64,000 bases of DNA, from NCBI RefSeq assembly GCF_022271405.1, contig NZ_JAJNAL010000019.1:1-64000 (forward strand), in the 5' to 3' direction. Of this stretch, positions 35,433 to 44,637 are shown in pieces. Numbering within the stretch: position 1 is the stretch's first letter; each line of letters opens with the position of its first letter. Below the pieces are notes generated by a model, which saw nothing but the letters and a program-made list of their open reading frames with translations, was not told the DNA's origin and ran no database searches. The position numbers and the translations under genes were made by a program. Source of the stretch: Rhodopseudomonas infernalis (GTDB lineage Bacteria > Pseudomonadota > Alphaproteobacteria > Rhizobiales > Xanthobacteraceae).

Positions 35433-36191
35433 TTAGACGAGCGCTGCGGCGCGCTGGGTGCCCCACGTGGCGAAGTCGATCCGACCGAGCCGCGCATCCG
35501 CGAGCGGCACCAAAGAAAACCGCTCGAGCCGGTTGCCGAAATACGCCCATTGCGGATCGGACCGCACCGGCCGCGGATCGTTCGACAAAGCCAGATAACG
35601 TCTGACGAAGTCGTGGAACGGCGCGCGCTCCGGCCCGGCGATTTCAACGGTGCCGTAGCGAGGCTTGGATTGCGCCGTCTCGGCGACAATCGCCGCAACA
35701 TCGTCCGCGGCGATCGGTTGGAACAGTCCGGCCGCGACATGCACCACGCCGTTTTGGTCGCCTGATTCGGCGATCGTGCCGATAAACTCCATGAACTGGG
35801 TCGAACGGATCACGGTGTACGGCACGCCGGAACGCTTGACGACGTTCTCCTGGGCCACTTTGGCTTGGAAATAGGCGTTCCCCGGGAGTCGGTCGGTGCC
35901 GACGATCGAAAGCACCACGTGATGCTTCACGCGAGCGCGCAATTCGGCCGCGACCAGATTGGCCTCGTGCGTGGTGAAGAAGTCCAGCACCGCCGGAGGC
36001 TCGAACGACGGCGAATTGGCCAGGTCGACGACGACCTCGGCCCCTGCCAGCGCGGCGTCGAGGCCCTCGCCCGTCACTGTGTTGACGCCGGTGCTCGGCG
36101 CGGCTGCGATCGCCTCATGGCCGGCGCGGCGCAGCACCTCGATGGCTTTTGATCCGATGAGGCCGGTGCCCCCGATCACAACTATCCGCAT
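35433..36191 (-). CDS. NAD(P)-binding protein, NmrA/atypical SDR
   Basis: 252 residues from the ATG at 36191 (AAGGA ribosome site). It opens with the nucleotide loop VVIGGTGLIGSKAIEVL, followed by VVVDLANSPSFE and HHVVLSIVGTDRLP, the pattern of NmrA-like and NAD(P)H-binding atypical SDRs. These bind NADP as redox sensors or act on quinones and similar compounds. Downstream of an alpha/beta hydrolase gene with a 90-bp gap. Confidence 0.82.
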   Translation of the reverse strand: MRIVVIGGTGLIGSKAIEVLRRAGHEAIAAAPSTGVNTVTGEGLDAALAGAEVVVDLANSPSFEPPAVLDFFTTHEANLVAAELRARVKHHVVLSIVGTDRLPGNAYFQAKVAQENVVKRSGVPYTVIRSTQFMEFIGTIAESGDQNGVVHVAAGLFQPIAADDVAAIVAETAQSKPRYGTVEIAGPERAPFHDFVRRYLALSNDPRPVRSDPQWAYFGNRLERFSLVPLADARLGRIDFATWGTQRAAALV

Positions 36192-36281
36192 CCTGTGTCC
36201 TTCCCTGTTGTTATGGCCGCCCCCGGCCCGGCGGCGCAGACGAACGCAGCGCCGCCGGGTCAAACGACGAAGCAACCGAGG

Positions 36282-37268
36282 CTACGCCTTGATGAATGCG
36301 AGCATGTCGGGGTTCACCACATCGGCATGGGTGGTGCACATGCCGTGCGGAAACTTCGGATAGGTCTTCAGCGTGCTGCGCTTCAGCAGCTTGGCCGACA
36401 GCGGCGCGGCGTCGGCGATCGGCACGATCTGGTCGTCCTCGCCGTGCATCACCAGCGCCGGTACATCGATGGCCTTGAGGTCTTCGGTGAAGTCGGTTTC
36501 GGAGAACGCCTTGATGCCGTCGTAATGGGCGTTGGCGGCGCCCATCATGCCCTGCCGCCACCAATTTTGGACGACGCTCTGGATCGTCGCCACGCCCGGC
36601 CGGTTGAAGCCGTAGAACGGGCCCGACGGGAAATCGATGTAAAACTGCGAACGATTGGCCGCGAGACTGGCGCGCAATCCGTCGAACACCTCGACCGGCA
36701 GGCCGCCGGGATTGGCTTCCGTCTTCAGCATCAGCGGTGGCACCGCGCCGATGATGATCAGCTTGGCGACTCGGCCCTGCGGCAGGCCATGGCGCGCCAC
36801 GTAGCGTGTCGCCTCGCCGCCGCCTGTGGAGTGACCGACGTGAATCGCCTTGCGCAGATCGAGATGTTCGACCACGGCGGCGGCGTCCGCCGCGTAGTGA
36901 TCCATGTCGTGGCCGTCGGCGACCTGCTCCGAGCGGCCGTGGCCGCGCCGGTCGATGCCGACGACGCGATAGCCGTGCTTCAGGAAGAACAGCATCTGGG
37001 TGTCCCAGTCGTCCGATGACAGCGGCCAGCCGTGATGAAACACGATCGGCTGCGCGGATTTCGGGCCCCAGTCCTTGTAGAAGATCTCGACGTTGTCCTT
37101 GGTGGTGACGGTGCTCATCGGTGCGGTCCTTCTGCTGGAGAGCGGAGACTGCCGAGGTGCGGCGAACGCCGGGCCGGCCGGCATGGAAAGCGCCCCTACC
37201 AGACCGGCGGCGCCGATCAGCATGGCACGCCGATCGATCGTCGTTCGGGATTGGTCTTCAGCATTCAT
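36282..37268 (-). CDS. Alpha/beta hydrolase, non-haem chloroperoxidase type, exported
   Basis: 328 residues from the ATG at 37268 (GGGGAG ribosome site). The first 37 residues resemble a twin-arginine signal ([19 protein letters not shown]). The hydrolase has the oxyanion strand [26 protein letters not shown], nucleophile Ser in [15 protein letters not shown], Asp in [10 protein letters not shown] and His in FPHGMCTTH. These match the bacterial chloroperoxidase/esterase group. It should be a periplasmic esterase or perhydrolase; the substrate is unknown. Confidence 0.88.
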   Translation of the reverse strand: MNAEDQSRTTIDRRAMLIGAAGLVGALSMPAGPAFAAPRQSPLSSRRTAPMSTVTTKDNVEIFYKDWGPKSAQPIVFHHGWPLSSDDWDTQMLFFLKHGYRVVGIDRRGHGRSEQVADGHDMDHYAADAAAVVEHLDLRKAIHVGHSTGGGEATRYVARHGLPQGRVAKLIIIGAVPPLMLKTEANPGGLPVEVFDGLRASLAANRSQFYIDFPSGPFYGFNRPGVATIQSVVQNWWRQGMMGAANAHYDGIKAFSETDFTEDLKAIDVPALVMHGEDDQIVPIADAAPLSAKLLKRSTLKTYPKFPHGMCTTHADVVNPDMLAFIKA

Positions 37269-37626
37269 CGCGAGCTCCCCGAATGGCGGCACGCGTGTCG
37301 ACGTGCCTCGGTTTCACGGTGCTGATACTAGGGGGCGCGAGCAATCGAAGGCGATCGTACGGGCGATTAGTCCAGCCTATGCGGAGGTTTAGGATATCTG
37401 AGGCCAATGACTATTGGCGACAGATGGTTGCGCTCGATTTCGCCGTCCGGACACACGTTAGCTTTTGGTTTTGCGCCGGGAGACAAAGCTGGTCCGCTCT
37501 GCCTTTAGACCTGCTCGGAGAAGAAACTTCGCTGTGCATTGGGGACCGCTGAGGTCGGCCTCAACGGTCGCGAGCAAGGGCAGCGGAGAAGCGAGGAATA
37601 TCGTCGACGCTCCCTCCCCCGCTTCG
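37269..37626. other. Intergenic stretch, nothing identified
   Basis: 358 bp between the chloroperoxidase-like gene and the AhpD-like gene. Both neighbours are on the minus strand, so it should hold the promoter of the hydrolase run and the 3' end of the AhpD-like gene. No convincing ORF, palindrome or terminator was seen. Confidence 0.45.
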
Positions 37627-38079
37627 TCAAGGGGTCTTGGCTGCCGGAGGAAGGCGGAAACTTATACCAAGTCGGTTGAACGCATTCATGGTAGCGATGG
37701 CGATCGTGAGATCCACCAGGTCCCTCGGTTCGAAGACTGCCGAGGCGGCGGCATATGCTTGGTCCGACGCGTGCGTTTCGCTGACACGCGTAACCTCCTC
37801 GGCCCATGCCAGTGCAGCTTGTTCCTGATCGGAGAATAGGTAGGAAGCCTCGTCCCACACCGGGACCAACATGACCTTGTCGACCGACATGCCGCCCTTC
37901 ATCAGGTCGCGCGCATGTATGTCGATACAGTGAGCGCAGCCATTGATCTGCGACACGCGCAGGAACACGAGGTGGATAAGCTGCGACGGCAGATGGGTGC
38001 TTGTGGTGATATAGTGATGAATGCCTCCGAAAGCCCTAGCTCCTTGGGGAGCGGCTTCCATCCAATTCAATCTGTTCAT
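37627..38079 (-). CDS. Carboxymuconolactone decarboxylase/AhpD-like protein
   Basis: 150 residues, one CMD domain. The redox motif NGCAHCIDIHARDL with the CxxC pair and downstream His is the AhpD-type active site, so this is an alkylhydroperoxidase-like protein and not a decarboxylase. It would reduce peroxides or act as a disulfide donor in the cytoplasm. It stands alone, with gaps of 250 bp or more on both sides. Confidence 0.88.
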   Translation of the reverse strand: MNRLNWMEAAPQGARAFGGIHHYITTSTHLPSQLIHLVFLRVSQINGCAHCIDIHARDLMKGGMSVDKVMLVPVWDEASYLFSDQEQAALAWAEEVTRVSETHASDQAYAAASAVFEPRDLVDLTIAIATMNAFNRLGISFRLPPAAKTP

Positions 38080-38352
38080 CGAGCGACTCTGTCATGATGC
38101 GGAGTCAATCGGTCAACCCTCGTCAACCTATGCGGTCAAACGAGTGGGCTTTGTCTCCGATTGCCGCCTCCATTTGAGGCCGGTCGGAGCAACAATAAAT
38201 CTAGACTGTGGGATAGGTTTTTGAATTGAAACCAGGCTTCAGGAAACGGGGCCTGGGCGAGATGGCGCTGCGGCTCTCGGGCGATCGATGCATAAGCTGC
38301 CGAACGATTGCGTCCAGCGGACGTAAAACTTCAAAGGTTGGTGAACCCACCT

Positions 38353-39948
38353 TCACTTGGGCTTCTGCTCGGTCAGATCAATTCTCCTAGATACTCCGAT
38401 CGCATCGATGAACGCTTCGTCATGGCTGACGACCATCAGCGCCCCGTCATAGGCGAGAAGACCGGCCTCGATCGCGCGGATCGAGTCGAGGTCGAGGTGG
38501 TTGGTCGGCTCGTCAAGGACCAACAGAAAAGGCGGCTGTGGTCCGCCGAGGACGCAGGCGAGCCCGGCGCGCAACACCTGGCCGCCGCTCAACTGGCCGA
38601 CGATCTGCAGCGCGGCGTCGCCGCGAAACAGCAGGCGCGCCAACGCCGCGCGGCAGGCGTTGACGTCCGCATCCGGATTGATCCGCTGAAAATTAGCGAG
38701 AACCGAATCCGACGGCCGCAGCAGGCTGACCTGTTGATCGAATACCGCGAGACGCGGCACGACCTGCACGGTGCCAAGCCAGGGTTGCAACTCGCCGCTG
38801 ATCAGCTTCAGCAGCGTCGTCTTGCCGGTCCCGTTGCGCCCGAGGACCGCGACGCGCTCCGGGCCAGTGATCGACAGCGACAGATCGCTCAGGACCGGCC
38901 GGCCCGGCTGATAGCCCACGCTGACCAGGTCGAACGCGAGCACCGTCTTGCCGGCGGCAAGGCCGGTCGGCGCCAGCGCGACCGACGGCGTCTGGAGAAC
39001 TTCGACACGCTGCCGGGCGATATCGAGCCGGGCCAGCGCTTCGAGTCGCTGGCGCGAGGCGGTGCGGGCGAGCTCACCGCCGCTGTCCTCGCTGCGATCC
39101 TTCCGCGCGCCGGCCAGAATGCGCGGCATTCCGCCCTTCGCCTGCTTGCGTGTGCCCGCCCCGTCCCGCCGCGCCTGCCGCTCGGCCGCGGCCTGCGCCT
39201 TGCGCCCGGTCTCGGCCAGACGCCGCTCCGCCTCCGCCAAATCGCGCGTCGCCGCCGACAGGTCGAGATCCTTGCGTTCGACGTAGCGACTCCAGTTGCC
39301 GCCGTAGCGCGCCGCTCCCAGCGACGTGAGCTCGACGATGGCGTCGACCGTTTCGAGCAATTCCCGGTCGTGGCTGACGACGATCGCCCCGCCGCGCCAG
39401 CCGGCGAGCAGATCGAGGACGGCGCGTCGACCGTCCCGATCGAGATTGTTGGTCGGCTCGTCCAGCAGCACGAAGTCCGGCTCGGAGAACGTCAGCGCGG
39501 CGAGGCGCGCACGCGTCGCCTGGCCGCCCGACAGAGCAGCCAGAGCGGCCTCGAGATCGACCTCGAGGCCGAACCGCGCCAGCGATGAGGCCATGCGTTG
39601 CCCGATCGTCCAATCGACCTCGGCGAGCTCGCTCGGCGCGATCTCATCCCGCTCCGCCTTGCCCAGCAGCGCCAGCGCGGCACGCGCGTCGAACAGGTCG
39701 GCGACGGTCTGGCCGGGTCGAGGCTGAGCCTCCTGGCGCAACAGCGAAATCCGTCCGGCAGTCGTAACGGTCCCGTCAGACGCGGCGCGTTCGCCGGCAA
39801 TCACCGCGAGCAGCGTCGACTTGCCGACGCCACTGCGCCCGACGAGGCCGGTGCGCTCGCGCGCAAAGCTGAGATCTAGGTCAGTGAGAAGAGGTCGGCC
39901 ACTCGGCGTGGCGAGAGTCAGCTTGGAGAGAACGATGGGCGCAGACAT
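38353..39948 (-). CDS. ABC-F family ATPase
   Basis: 531 residues from the ATG at 39948. Two ABC ATPase halves without membrane segments: Walker A GRSGVGKSTL and signature LSGGQATRARLA in the first, Walker A GRNGTGKTTL and signature LSGGQVLRAG in the second, each with LLDEPTNNLD or VLDEPTNHLD. The linker (residues about 210-300) is charged and Ala-rich. ABC-F proteins act on the ribosome as translation factors or antibiotic-protection proteins; this one is shorter than Uup/EttA and similar in size to resistance-type members. Role unassigned. Confidence 0.88.
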   Translation of the reverse strand: MSAPIVLSKLTLATPSGRPLLTDLDLSFARERTGLVGRSGVGKSTLLAVIAGERAASDGTVTTAGRISLLRQEAQPRPGQTVADLFDARAALALLGKAERDEIAPSELAEVDWTIGQRMASSLARFGLEVDLEAALAALSGGQATRARLAALTFSEPDFVLLDEPTNNLDRDGRRAVLDLLAGWRGGAIVVSHDRELLETVDAIVELTSLGAARYGGNWSRYVERKDLDLSAATRDLAEAERRLAETGRKAQAAAERQARRDGAGTRKQAKGGMPRILAGARKDRSEDSGGELARTASRQRLEALARLDIARQRVEVLQTPSVALAPTGLAAGKTVLAFDLVSVGYQPGRPVLSDLSLSITGPERVAVLGRNGTGKTTLLKLISGELQPWLGTVQVVPRLAVFDQQVSLLRPSDSVLANFQRINPDADVNACRAALARLLFRGDAALQIVGQLSGGQVLRAGLACVLGGPQPPFLLVLDEPTNHLDLDSIRAIEAGLLAYDGALMVVSHDEAFIDAIGVSRRIDLTEQKPK

Positions 39949-40211
39949 GAGGATGATACTCCCGAGAGGCAAGGCGGGTCGGCATTGCGGCTCGAGATGA
40001 AATCATCGTCGCGGTTCCAAGCAATGAGAAGGAGCGGTGCCCTTGCTTAGGGCGATCGCGCCGGCAGATCAAGCGGTCGCACGCGACGTCCGATCCGCCG
40101 CTACGACCAACGTGTTAGCCGGCCTATGCGTGAAGCCGATAGGCGACGAGGCCGTTCGACCCGCAGGGTACGGCTACGTCACCGCCGCGATTTCTGCCGA
40201 AAGGACATGCC

Positions 40212-40955
40212 ATGACTGATGCTGCCACCGATCGACAAAGCGCGGCGGCGATCGTGTTCGGAGGCTCGCGTGGCATCGGCGCCGCGATCGCGCAGCAACT
40301 GGCCGACGACGGCTTCGCGGTCGCCCTGACCTATCTTGCCAACGCCGACAAAGCCGAAGCCATCAGCAATTCGATCAGGACGGGCGGAGGCCGGGCGATC
40401 GCGGTTCGGGCTGATAGCCGGGATCCGTCGGAAGTCCGCCGCGCTATCGAGACGGTTTCGCGCGAGCTCGGACCGCTCGACGTCGTCGTCGTCAACGCCG
40501 GCGCGCTTCGCGTCGGCCCGCTGCGGACGTTTCCCCGCGAGGATTTCGACCTGCTCGTCGACGTCAATATCCGCGGCGTGTTTCTCGCGATCCAGACGTC
40601 GATGCCGGTGCTCCGCGACGGCGGGCGGATCATCACGATCGGCAGCAACGGCGCGGTGCGAACCGGCTCGCTCGAAGGCGGCGTCTACGCGATGACGAAG
40701 GCCGCTGTCGCGAGCCTGATCCAGAGCCTCGCGCTCGAACTGGCGCCGCGCGGCATCACCGTTAACAACGTCCAGCCCGGTCCGATCGAAACCGACATGA
40801 CCGCCGGGATGATCGCGGGTCTGGTCGACAAGATTCCTCTTCGGCGGATCGGCAAGCCCGGCGAGATCGCCGCGCTAGTGTCGTATCTGGCGAGCAGCGA
40901 TGCCGGCTATATGACCGGCGCCAACCTGACCATCGACGGCGGCATGGTGCTCTGA
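40212..40955 (+). CDS. SDR family oxidoreductase (3-oxoacyl-ACP reductase-like)
   Basis: 247 residues. Cofactor loop VFGGSRGIGAAIAQ (the first Thr-Gly is replaced by Val-Phe-Gly), VVVNAGALRVGPL, catalytic Ser in ITIGSNGAVRTG, YAMTK and the C-terminal ANLTIDGGMVL. Classical FabG-like fold. The upstream AAAGGAC site supports the start. It is divergent from the ABC-F gene and convergent with the response regulator at 40,976. Confidence 0.87.
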   Translation: MTDAATDRQSAAAIVFGGSRGIGAAIAQQLADDGFAVALTYLANADKAEAISNSIRTGGGRAIAVRADSRDPSEVRRAIETVSRELGPLDVVVVNAGALRVGPLRTFPREDFDLLVDVNIRGVFLAIQTSMPVLRDGGRIITIGSNGAVRTGSLEGGVYAMTKAAVASLIQSLALELAPRGITVNNVQPGPIETDMTAGMIAGLVDKIPLRRIGKPGEIAALVSYLASSDAGYMTGANLTIDGGMVL

Positions 40956-40975
40956 ACGCCGCCGAAGCGCGCCCG

Positions 40976-41608
40976 TCAGATCGGCGGCCTCACCCCGAGC
41001 ACTTCGGCCTTGCGCACCAGATCGGCGACCGTCCGCGCGTCCATCTTCTTCATCATGATGCCGCGATGGATCTTGACGGTGACTTCGCTGACGTTCAGCT
41101 CGCCGGCAATCTGCTTGTTCATCAGCCCGGCGGCGACGAAGGTAAACAATTGCCGTTGCCGCGGCGTCAGCGACTCGAAACGCTGCCGCAGATCGGCCAG
41201 GGCGCCCTCGCCCTCGCGCCGCGCGCGATCCTTGGCGAGTGCGCGCGTGACTGCGTCCAACATGTCCTGGTCACGGAACGGCTTGGTGAGAAAATCCACC
41301 GCACCGGCCTTCATCGCCCGCACCGACATCGGAATATCGCCGTGGCCGGTCATGAACACGATTGGAATGTCCAGCCCGGCCTTCGCCAGCGCGTCCTGAA
41401 AATCGAGGCCGCTGACGCCGGGCAGACGGATGTCGAGCACCAGGCAGCACGGTATCTCCGGAATTCCGGCTTCGAGCACCTGCGCGGCCGAGCCGAACAC
41501 TTTCACCTGGAGATCCATCGACCGGAACAGATAGGTCAAGGCGACGCGCATCGACTCGTCATCATCGACCACCAGCACCAACTGCCGCGTGTCGGACGTG
41601 TCCGTCAT
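40976..41608 (-). CDS. FixJ-type response regulator
   Basis: 210 residues from the ATG at 41608. Receiver with VLVVDDDESM, Asp59 in LVLDIRLPGVSG, TGHGDIPMSV and FLTKPF; then a LuxR-type HTH with LTPRQRQLFTFVAAGLMNKQ and LNVSEVTVKIHRGIMMKKM. It overlaps the kinase gene by 4 bp (ATGA). Its sequence is close to NodW/NwsB-type regulators of Bradyrhizobium, which respond to aromatic or plant signals (inference from similarity). Confidence 0.9.
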   Translation of the reverse strand: MTDTSDTRQLVLVVDDDESMRVALTYLFRSMDLQVKVFGSAAQVLEAGIPEIPCCLVLDIRLPGVSGLDFQDALAKAGLDIPIVFMTGHGDIPMSVRAMKAGAVDFLTKPFRDQDMLDAVTRALAKDRARREGEGALADLRQRFESLTPRQRQLFTFVAAGLMNKQIAGELNVSEVTVKIHRGIMMKKMDARTVADLVRKAEVLGVRPPI

Positions 41609-43884
41609 TCGGCGGCTCGCGCCAGTTCGGTCGCCGAGGCGAGCGTGAACCGGAATGTCGCGCCCGGATGACCCGCATTGGCGGTCGCCCACAATCGTCC
41701 GCCGTGCTCCTCGATGATCGAGCGGCAAATCGACAGGCCCATGCCCAGACCATTCGGCTTGGTGCTGACGAACGGATCGAACAGCGCTTGCGGATCGTCG
41801 GGAACGCCGATGCCACTGTCTTCCACCGCCACGATCGCCCGGCCGGCCGTGTCGCACGACGTGCTGATCGTCAGCATCCGCGGCCGATCCACCACCTGGT
41901 GCATCGCCTCGATGGCGTTGACGATGAGGTTGAGCACCACCTGCTGCAACTGCACGTGGTCGGCCATCACCGGCGGCGCAGCGCCGAAATCGCAGCGCAG
42001 AACGATGCCCTGGGAGTGGATTTCGTTTTGAATCAAGGCCACCACCTCGGCGACGACGCTTTCGAGGCCGAGCTGCCGGCGCTCGAACTCGGCCTTGGTC
42101 ATCAGGCCTCGGACACGGCGAATGACTTCCGCCGCCCGGTTGCCATCCTTGACGATCCACTCGACCGCGCCCCGCACATCGTCCAGGTTCGGCGCCGGGC
42201 GATCGAGAAACCGCAGACAGGCCTGGCCGTTGGCGACGATCGCAGCCAGCGGCTGATTGACCTCGTGGGCGATCGTCGCGCTGATCTCGCCCAGGGTGGC
42301 GATACGCCCGGCATGAGCAAGCGCGTTTCGTGCGGCGTTGAGCGCCTCCTGCGCCCGCCGCGTCTCGGTGATATCCATCAGAGCGCCGACGATCTCGCCG
42401 GCCTCGTCGCCGCGGTGGAGCCGATGGGCGACGACACGCAGCTGCTTGCTCGACTGGTCCGGCATCAACATTCGGATTTCGTAGTCCCACGCCTCCGCGC
42501 CATCCTTCGCGCGCCCCAGTTCGTTGATCATCTTGAGGCGATCGTCGGGATGTATCCGCTGCAGCAGCAGGTCGGTCGTCACGACCGTCGCCGGTTCGAT
42601 TGCCGCGATCTGATAGGTCTCGTCCGACCATTGATGCCGATCGGCGGCGGCATCCCAAGCAAAGCTTCCAGTCTTGCTGAGCTTTTGGGCCTCGGCCAGA
42701 TACAGCCGGCTGCGCTGCAATTCGAATTCGGCGCGCTTGCGGTCCTCGATGTCGGTATTGGTGCCGTACCAGCCCACGATCTCGCCGCCATTGCCGCGAT
42801 GCGGTTCGGCGCGAAACAGAAACCAGCGATAGTTGCCGTCGAGGCGGCGCATCCGCGCCTCGATCTCGCCGGGTTTGTGCGAGGCCAGCATCTCCTGCCA
42901 TCGGTCGTGCAGCTGCGCGCGATCGTCCGGATGGACAACGGAAATCCAGCCCCAGCCACGCGCGGCTTCCAGCGACAGCCCGGTATAGTCAAGCCAGCGC
43001 TGATTGAGATACTCAGCCAAGCCGTCCGCGGCCGTCCGCCACGCCAGCGTCGGAATCAAATCGAGCGTGAGGCGCAATTCGCGCTCGGTGGCCGCAAGCC
43101 GCGCTTCTCGGTCGCGCAACGCATCTTCGGCGATCTTGCGGTCCTCGATATTGAAACCGATGGAGAACCATTTCTGGATGCGGCCGCCGGCGTCGCGCAG
43201 CGGCGCCCGGCGGATGCTGAACCACTGGAACGTCCCATCAGCGCCGCGGATCGGAGCCTCGGCGGCCATCGGTCTGCCGCTCGCCAGTGCCTGCCGCCAG
43301 GTCTCGCGCTCCGGATCGTCCGGATGAAACAGCGTTCCGCCCTTCCGGGCCGCCTCTTCGAGAGATAGTCCCGTGTAGTCCATCCAGGTTCTGTTGACGA
43401 GGCTGTGGATGCCGTCCGGCCGATACACCGACAGCATGGCGGGGATCGAGTCGACGGTCTGTTGCAGCTCGCGCTGCGCCTCGGCGACGCGGCGATGGCT
43501 CGCGCGCAATTCGAGTTCGAGCCGACGCCGGGCGTGGTTGATCCGACGATTGGAATCGCACAGATAGGCGACGAACAGCGCGGCGGCGGCGAAGAACACC
43601 AGTTGCGGAACGTCGTGCGCCCGGATGGCGAAGCTGTGTAACGGCGGAAGGAAGAAGTAGTCGAACGCCAGGATTGCCATCACGATCGCCGCGACGGCCG
43701 CGGCGATGCCCCGTCGCCAGGCCACATACATCACCCCGCAGGAAAACAGCGAAGCCGATGGCGCGACCGCCAGTAACGCCTGCAGACCAAATCCGCCGGC
43801 GACCGTGATCGCGACCACCGCGCCGGCGAACACGCAATCGAGGCCGACCTTCGCCAGGGCCCGCGGCTGGAGACGAGATGGCAT
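41605..43884 (-). CDS. Multi-PAS sensor histidine kinase, membrane-bound
   Basis: 759 residues from the ATG at 43884, preceded by GAGGAG. The N terminus has four membrane helices of the DUF4118/KdpD-type input (residues about 10-105). Three PAS/PAC domains follow, with the repeated pattern RTWMDYTGLSLEEA, QRWLDYTGLSLEAA and WSDETYQIAAIE. HisKA has the phosphoacceptor in IAHEVNQPLAAIVANGQA; the ATPase has VVLNLIVNAIEAM, VEDSGIGVPD and GLGMGLSICRSI. It pairs with the FixJ-type regulator downstream. Confidence 0.9.
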   Translation of the reverse strand: MPSRLQPRALAKVGLDCVFAGAVVAITVAGGFGLQALLAVAPSASLFSCGVMYVAWRRGIAAAVAAIVMAILAFDYFFLPPLHSFAIRAHDVPQLVFFAAAALFVAYLCDSNRRINHARRRLELELRASHRRVAEAQRELQQTVDSIPAMLSVYRPDGIHSLVNRTWMDYTGLSLEEAARKGGTLFHPDDPERETWRQALASGRPMAAEAPIRGADGTFQWFSIRRAPLRDAGGRIQKWFSIGFNIEDRKIAEDALRDREARLAATERELRLTLDLIPTLAWRTAADGLAEYLNQRWLDYTGLSLEAARGWGWISVVHPDDRAQLHDRWQEMLASHKPGEIEARMRRLDGNYRWFLFRAEPHRGNGGEIVGWYGTNTDIEDRKRAEFELQRSRLYLAEAQKLSKTGSFAWDAAADRHQWSDETYQIAAIEPATVVTTDLLLQRIHPDDRLKMINELGRAKDGAEAWDYEIRMLMPDQSSKQLRVVAHRLHRGDEAGEIVGALMDITETRRAQEALNAARNALAHAGRIATLGEISATIAHEVNQPLAAIVANGQACLRFLDRPAPNLDDVRGAVEWIVKDGNRAAEVIRRVRGLMTKAEFERRQLGLESVVAEVVALIQNEIHSQGIVLRCDFGAAPPVMADHVQLQQVVLNLIVNAIEAMHQVVDRPRMLTISTSCDTAGRAIVAVEDSGIGVPDDPQALFDPFVSTKPNGLGMGLSICRSIIEEHGGRLWATANAGHPGATFRFTLASATELARAAE

Positions 43885-44030
43885 CGTCAGCTCCTCTTCA
43901 GGCTCGACTGTCCAGGCCGGAGAGGCCCGTGACCAACGGCCATGAGCAAGACATACCATCTTACCACAGAAGGCCCCGACGAACAGTGCGCATCACCCGC
44001 GCTGCTGAACCGCTGCGTTCCGCACAGCGC

Positions 44031-44558
44031 TCAGCGGGCGTAGCGAGAGAAGACGTAGTCGTGGCCGACGACACGTGCTTGATGGCAGGCAAAGCAGGTC
44101 TGGTGCTCCGCCTCGTTGGCCGGCCGGCCCTGCACGAACCGGCCGAAGCCCCACCCGCCGCTGTCGGCGAATTTGCGCGAGTCCTTGACCATCACTTGCA
44201 CCGTTGTTGCTGCGCCCGGAACGGAAGCCGGCTCGAACTCACTGGACGGGGTCCGCTTCCAGGCGAGCTTCACCAGCACCGAGCCATCCGGAAATGGCAG
44301 TTCTCCTTTCCCATAAGCCTCCATAGCGATTGGATTGCCGAGCACCGCGCGCAGTTCGTTGAGCGGTTCGCCTTCCTCGGCAGGAGCGACCAGCGGCCAT
44401 GTCCGGTAGCCCTCCGGCAAGGTCACGCCATAGATCGGCGAGGCGGCGCGCGTGCCCGGCGCGTCTTCGGTATCGACGATCTGCGCTGCGGGAGACAGGC
44501 CCGCAAGCACGCAGGCCACGGCGACAGTCACAAACAATCCGGCGAGCGGCAGTTTCAT
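44031..44558 (-). CDS. Cytochrome P460 family protein
   Basis: 175 residues with a signal peptide (LAGLFVTVAVACVLAGLSPAA). The haem motif CFACH is near the C terminus (HQTCFACHQARVVGHDYVF), and the Lys of VLVKLAWKRTP is where P460 has its haem-lysine cross-link. P460 and cytochrome c'-beta proteins oxidise hydroxylamine or bind NO in the periplasm. It is alone between a kinase gene and a hydrolase gene; role unassigned. Confidence 0.85.
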   Translation of the reverse strand: MKLPLAGLFVTVAVACVLAGLSPAAQIVDTEDAPGTRAASPIYGVTLPEGYRTWPLVAPAEEGEPLNELRAVLGNPIAMEAYGKGELPFPDGSVLVKLAWKRTPSSEFEPASVPGAATTVQVMVKDSRKFADSGGWGFGRFVQGRPANEAEHQTCFACHQARVVGHDYVFSRYAR

Positions 44559-44637
44559 GATCGCCTCTGGTATGAGAAGATTACTTGCTGGCTTGTGTGG
44601 CTACGCATGGCATCCGGCGGCGGGCGGATGAACGGAC

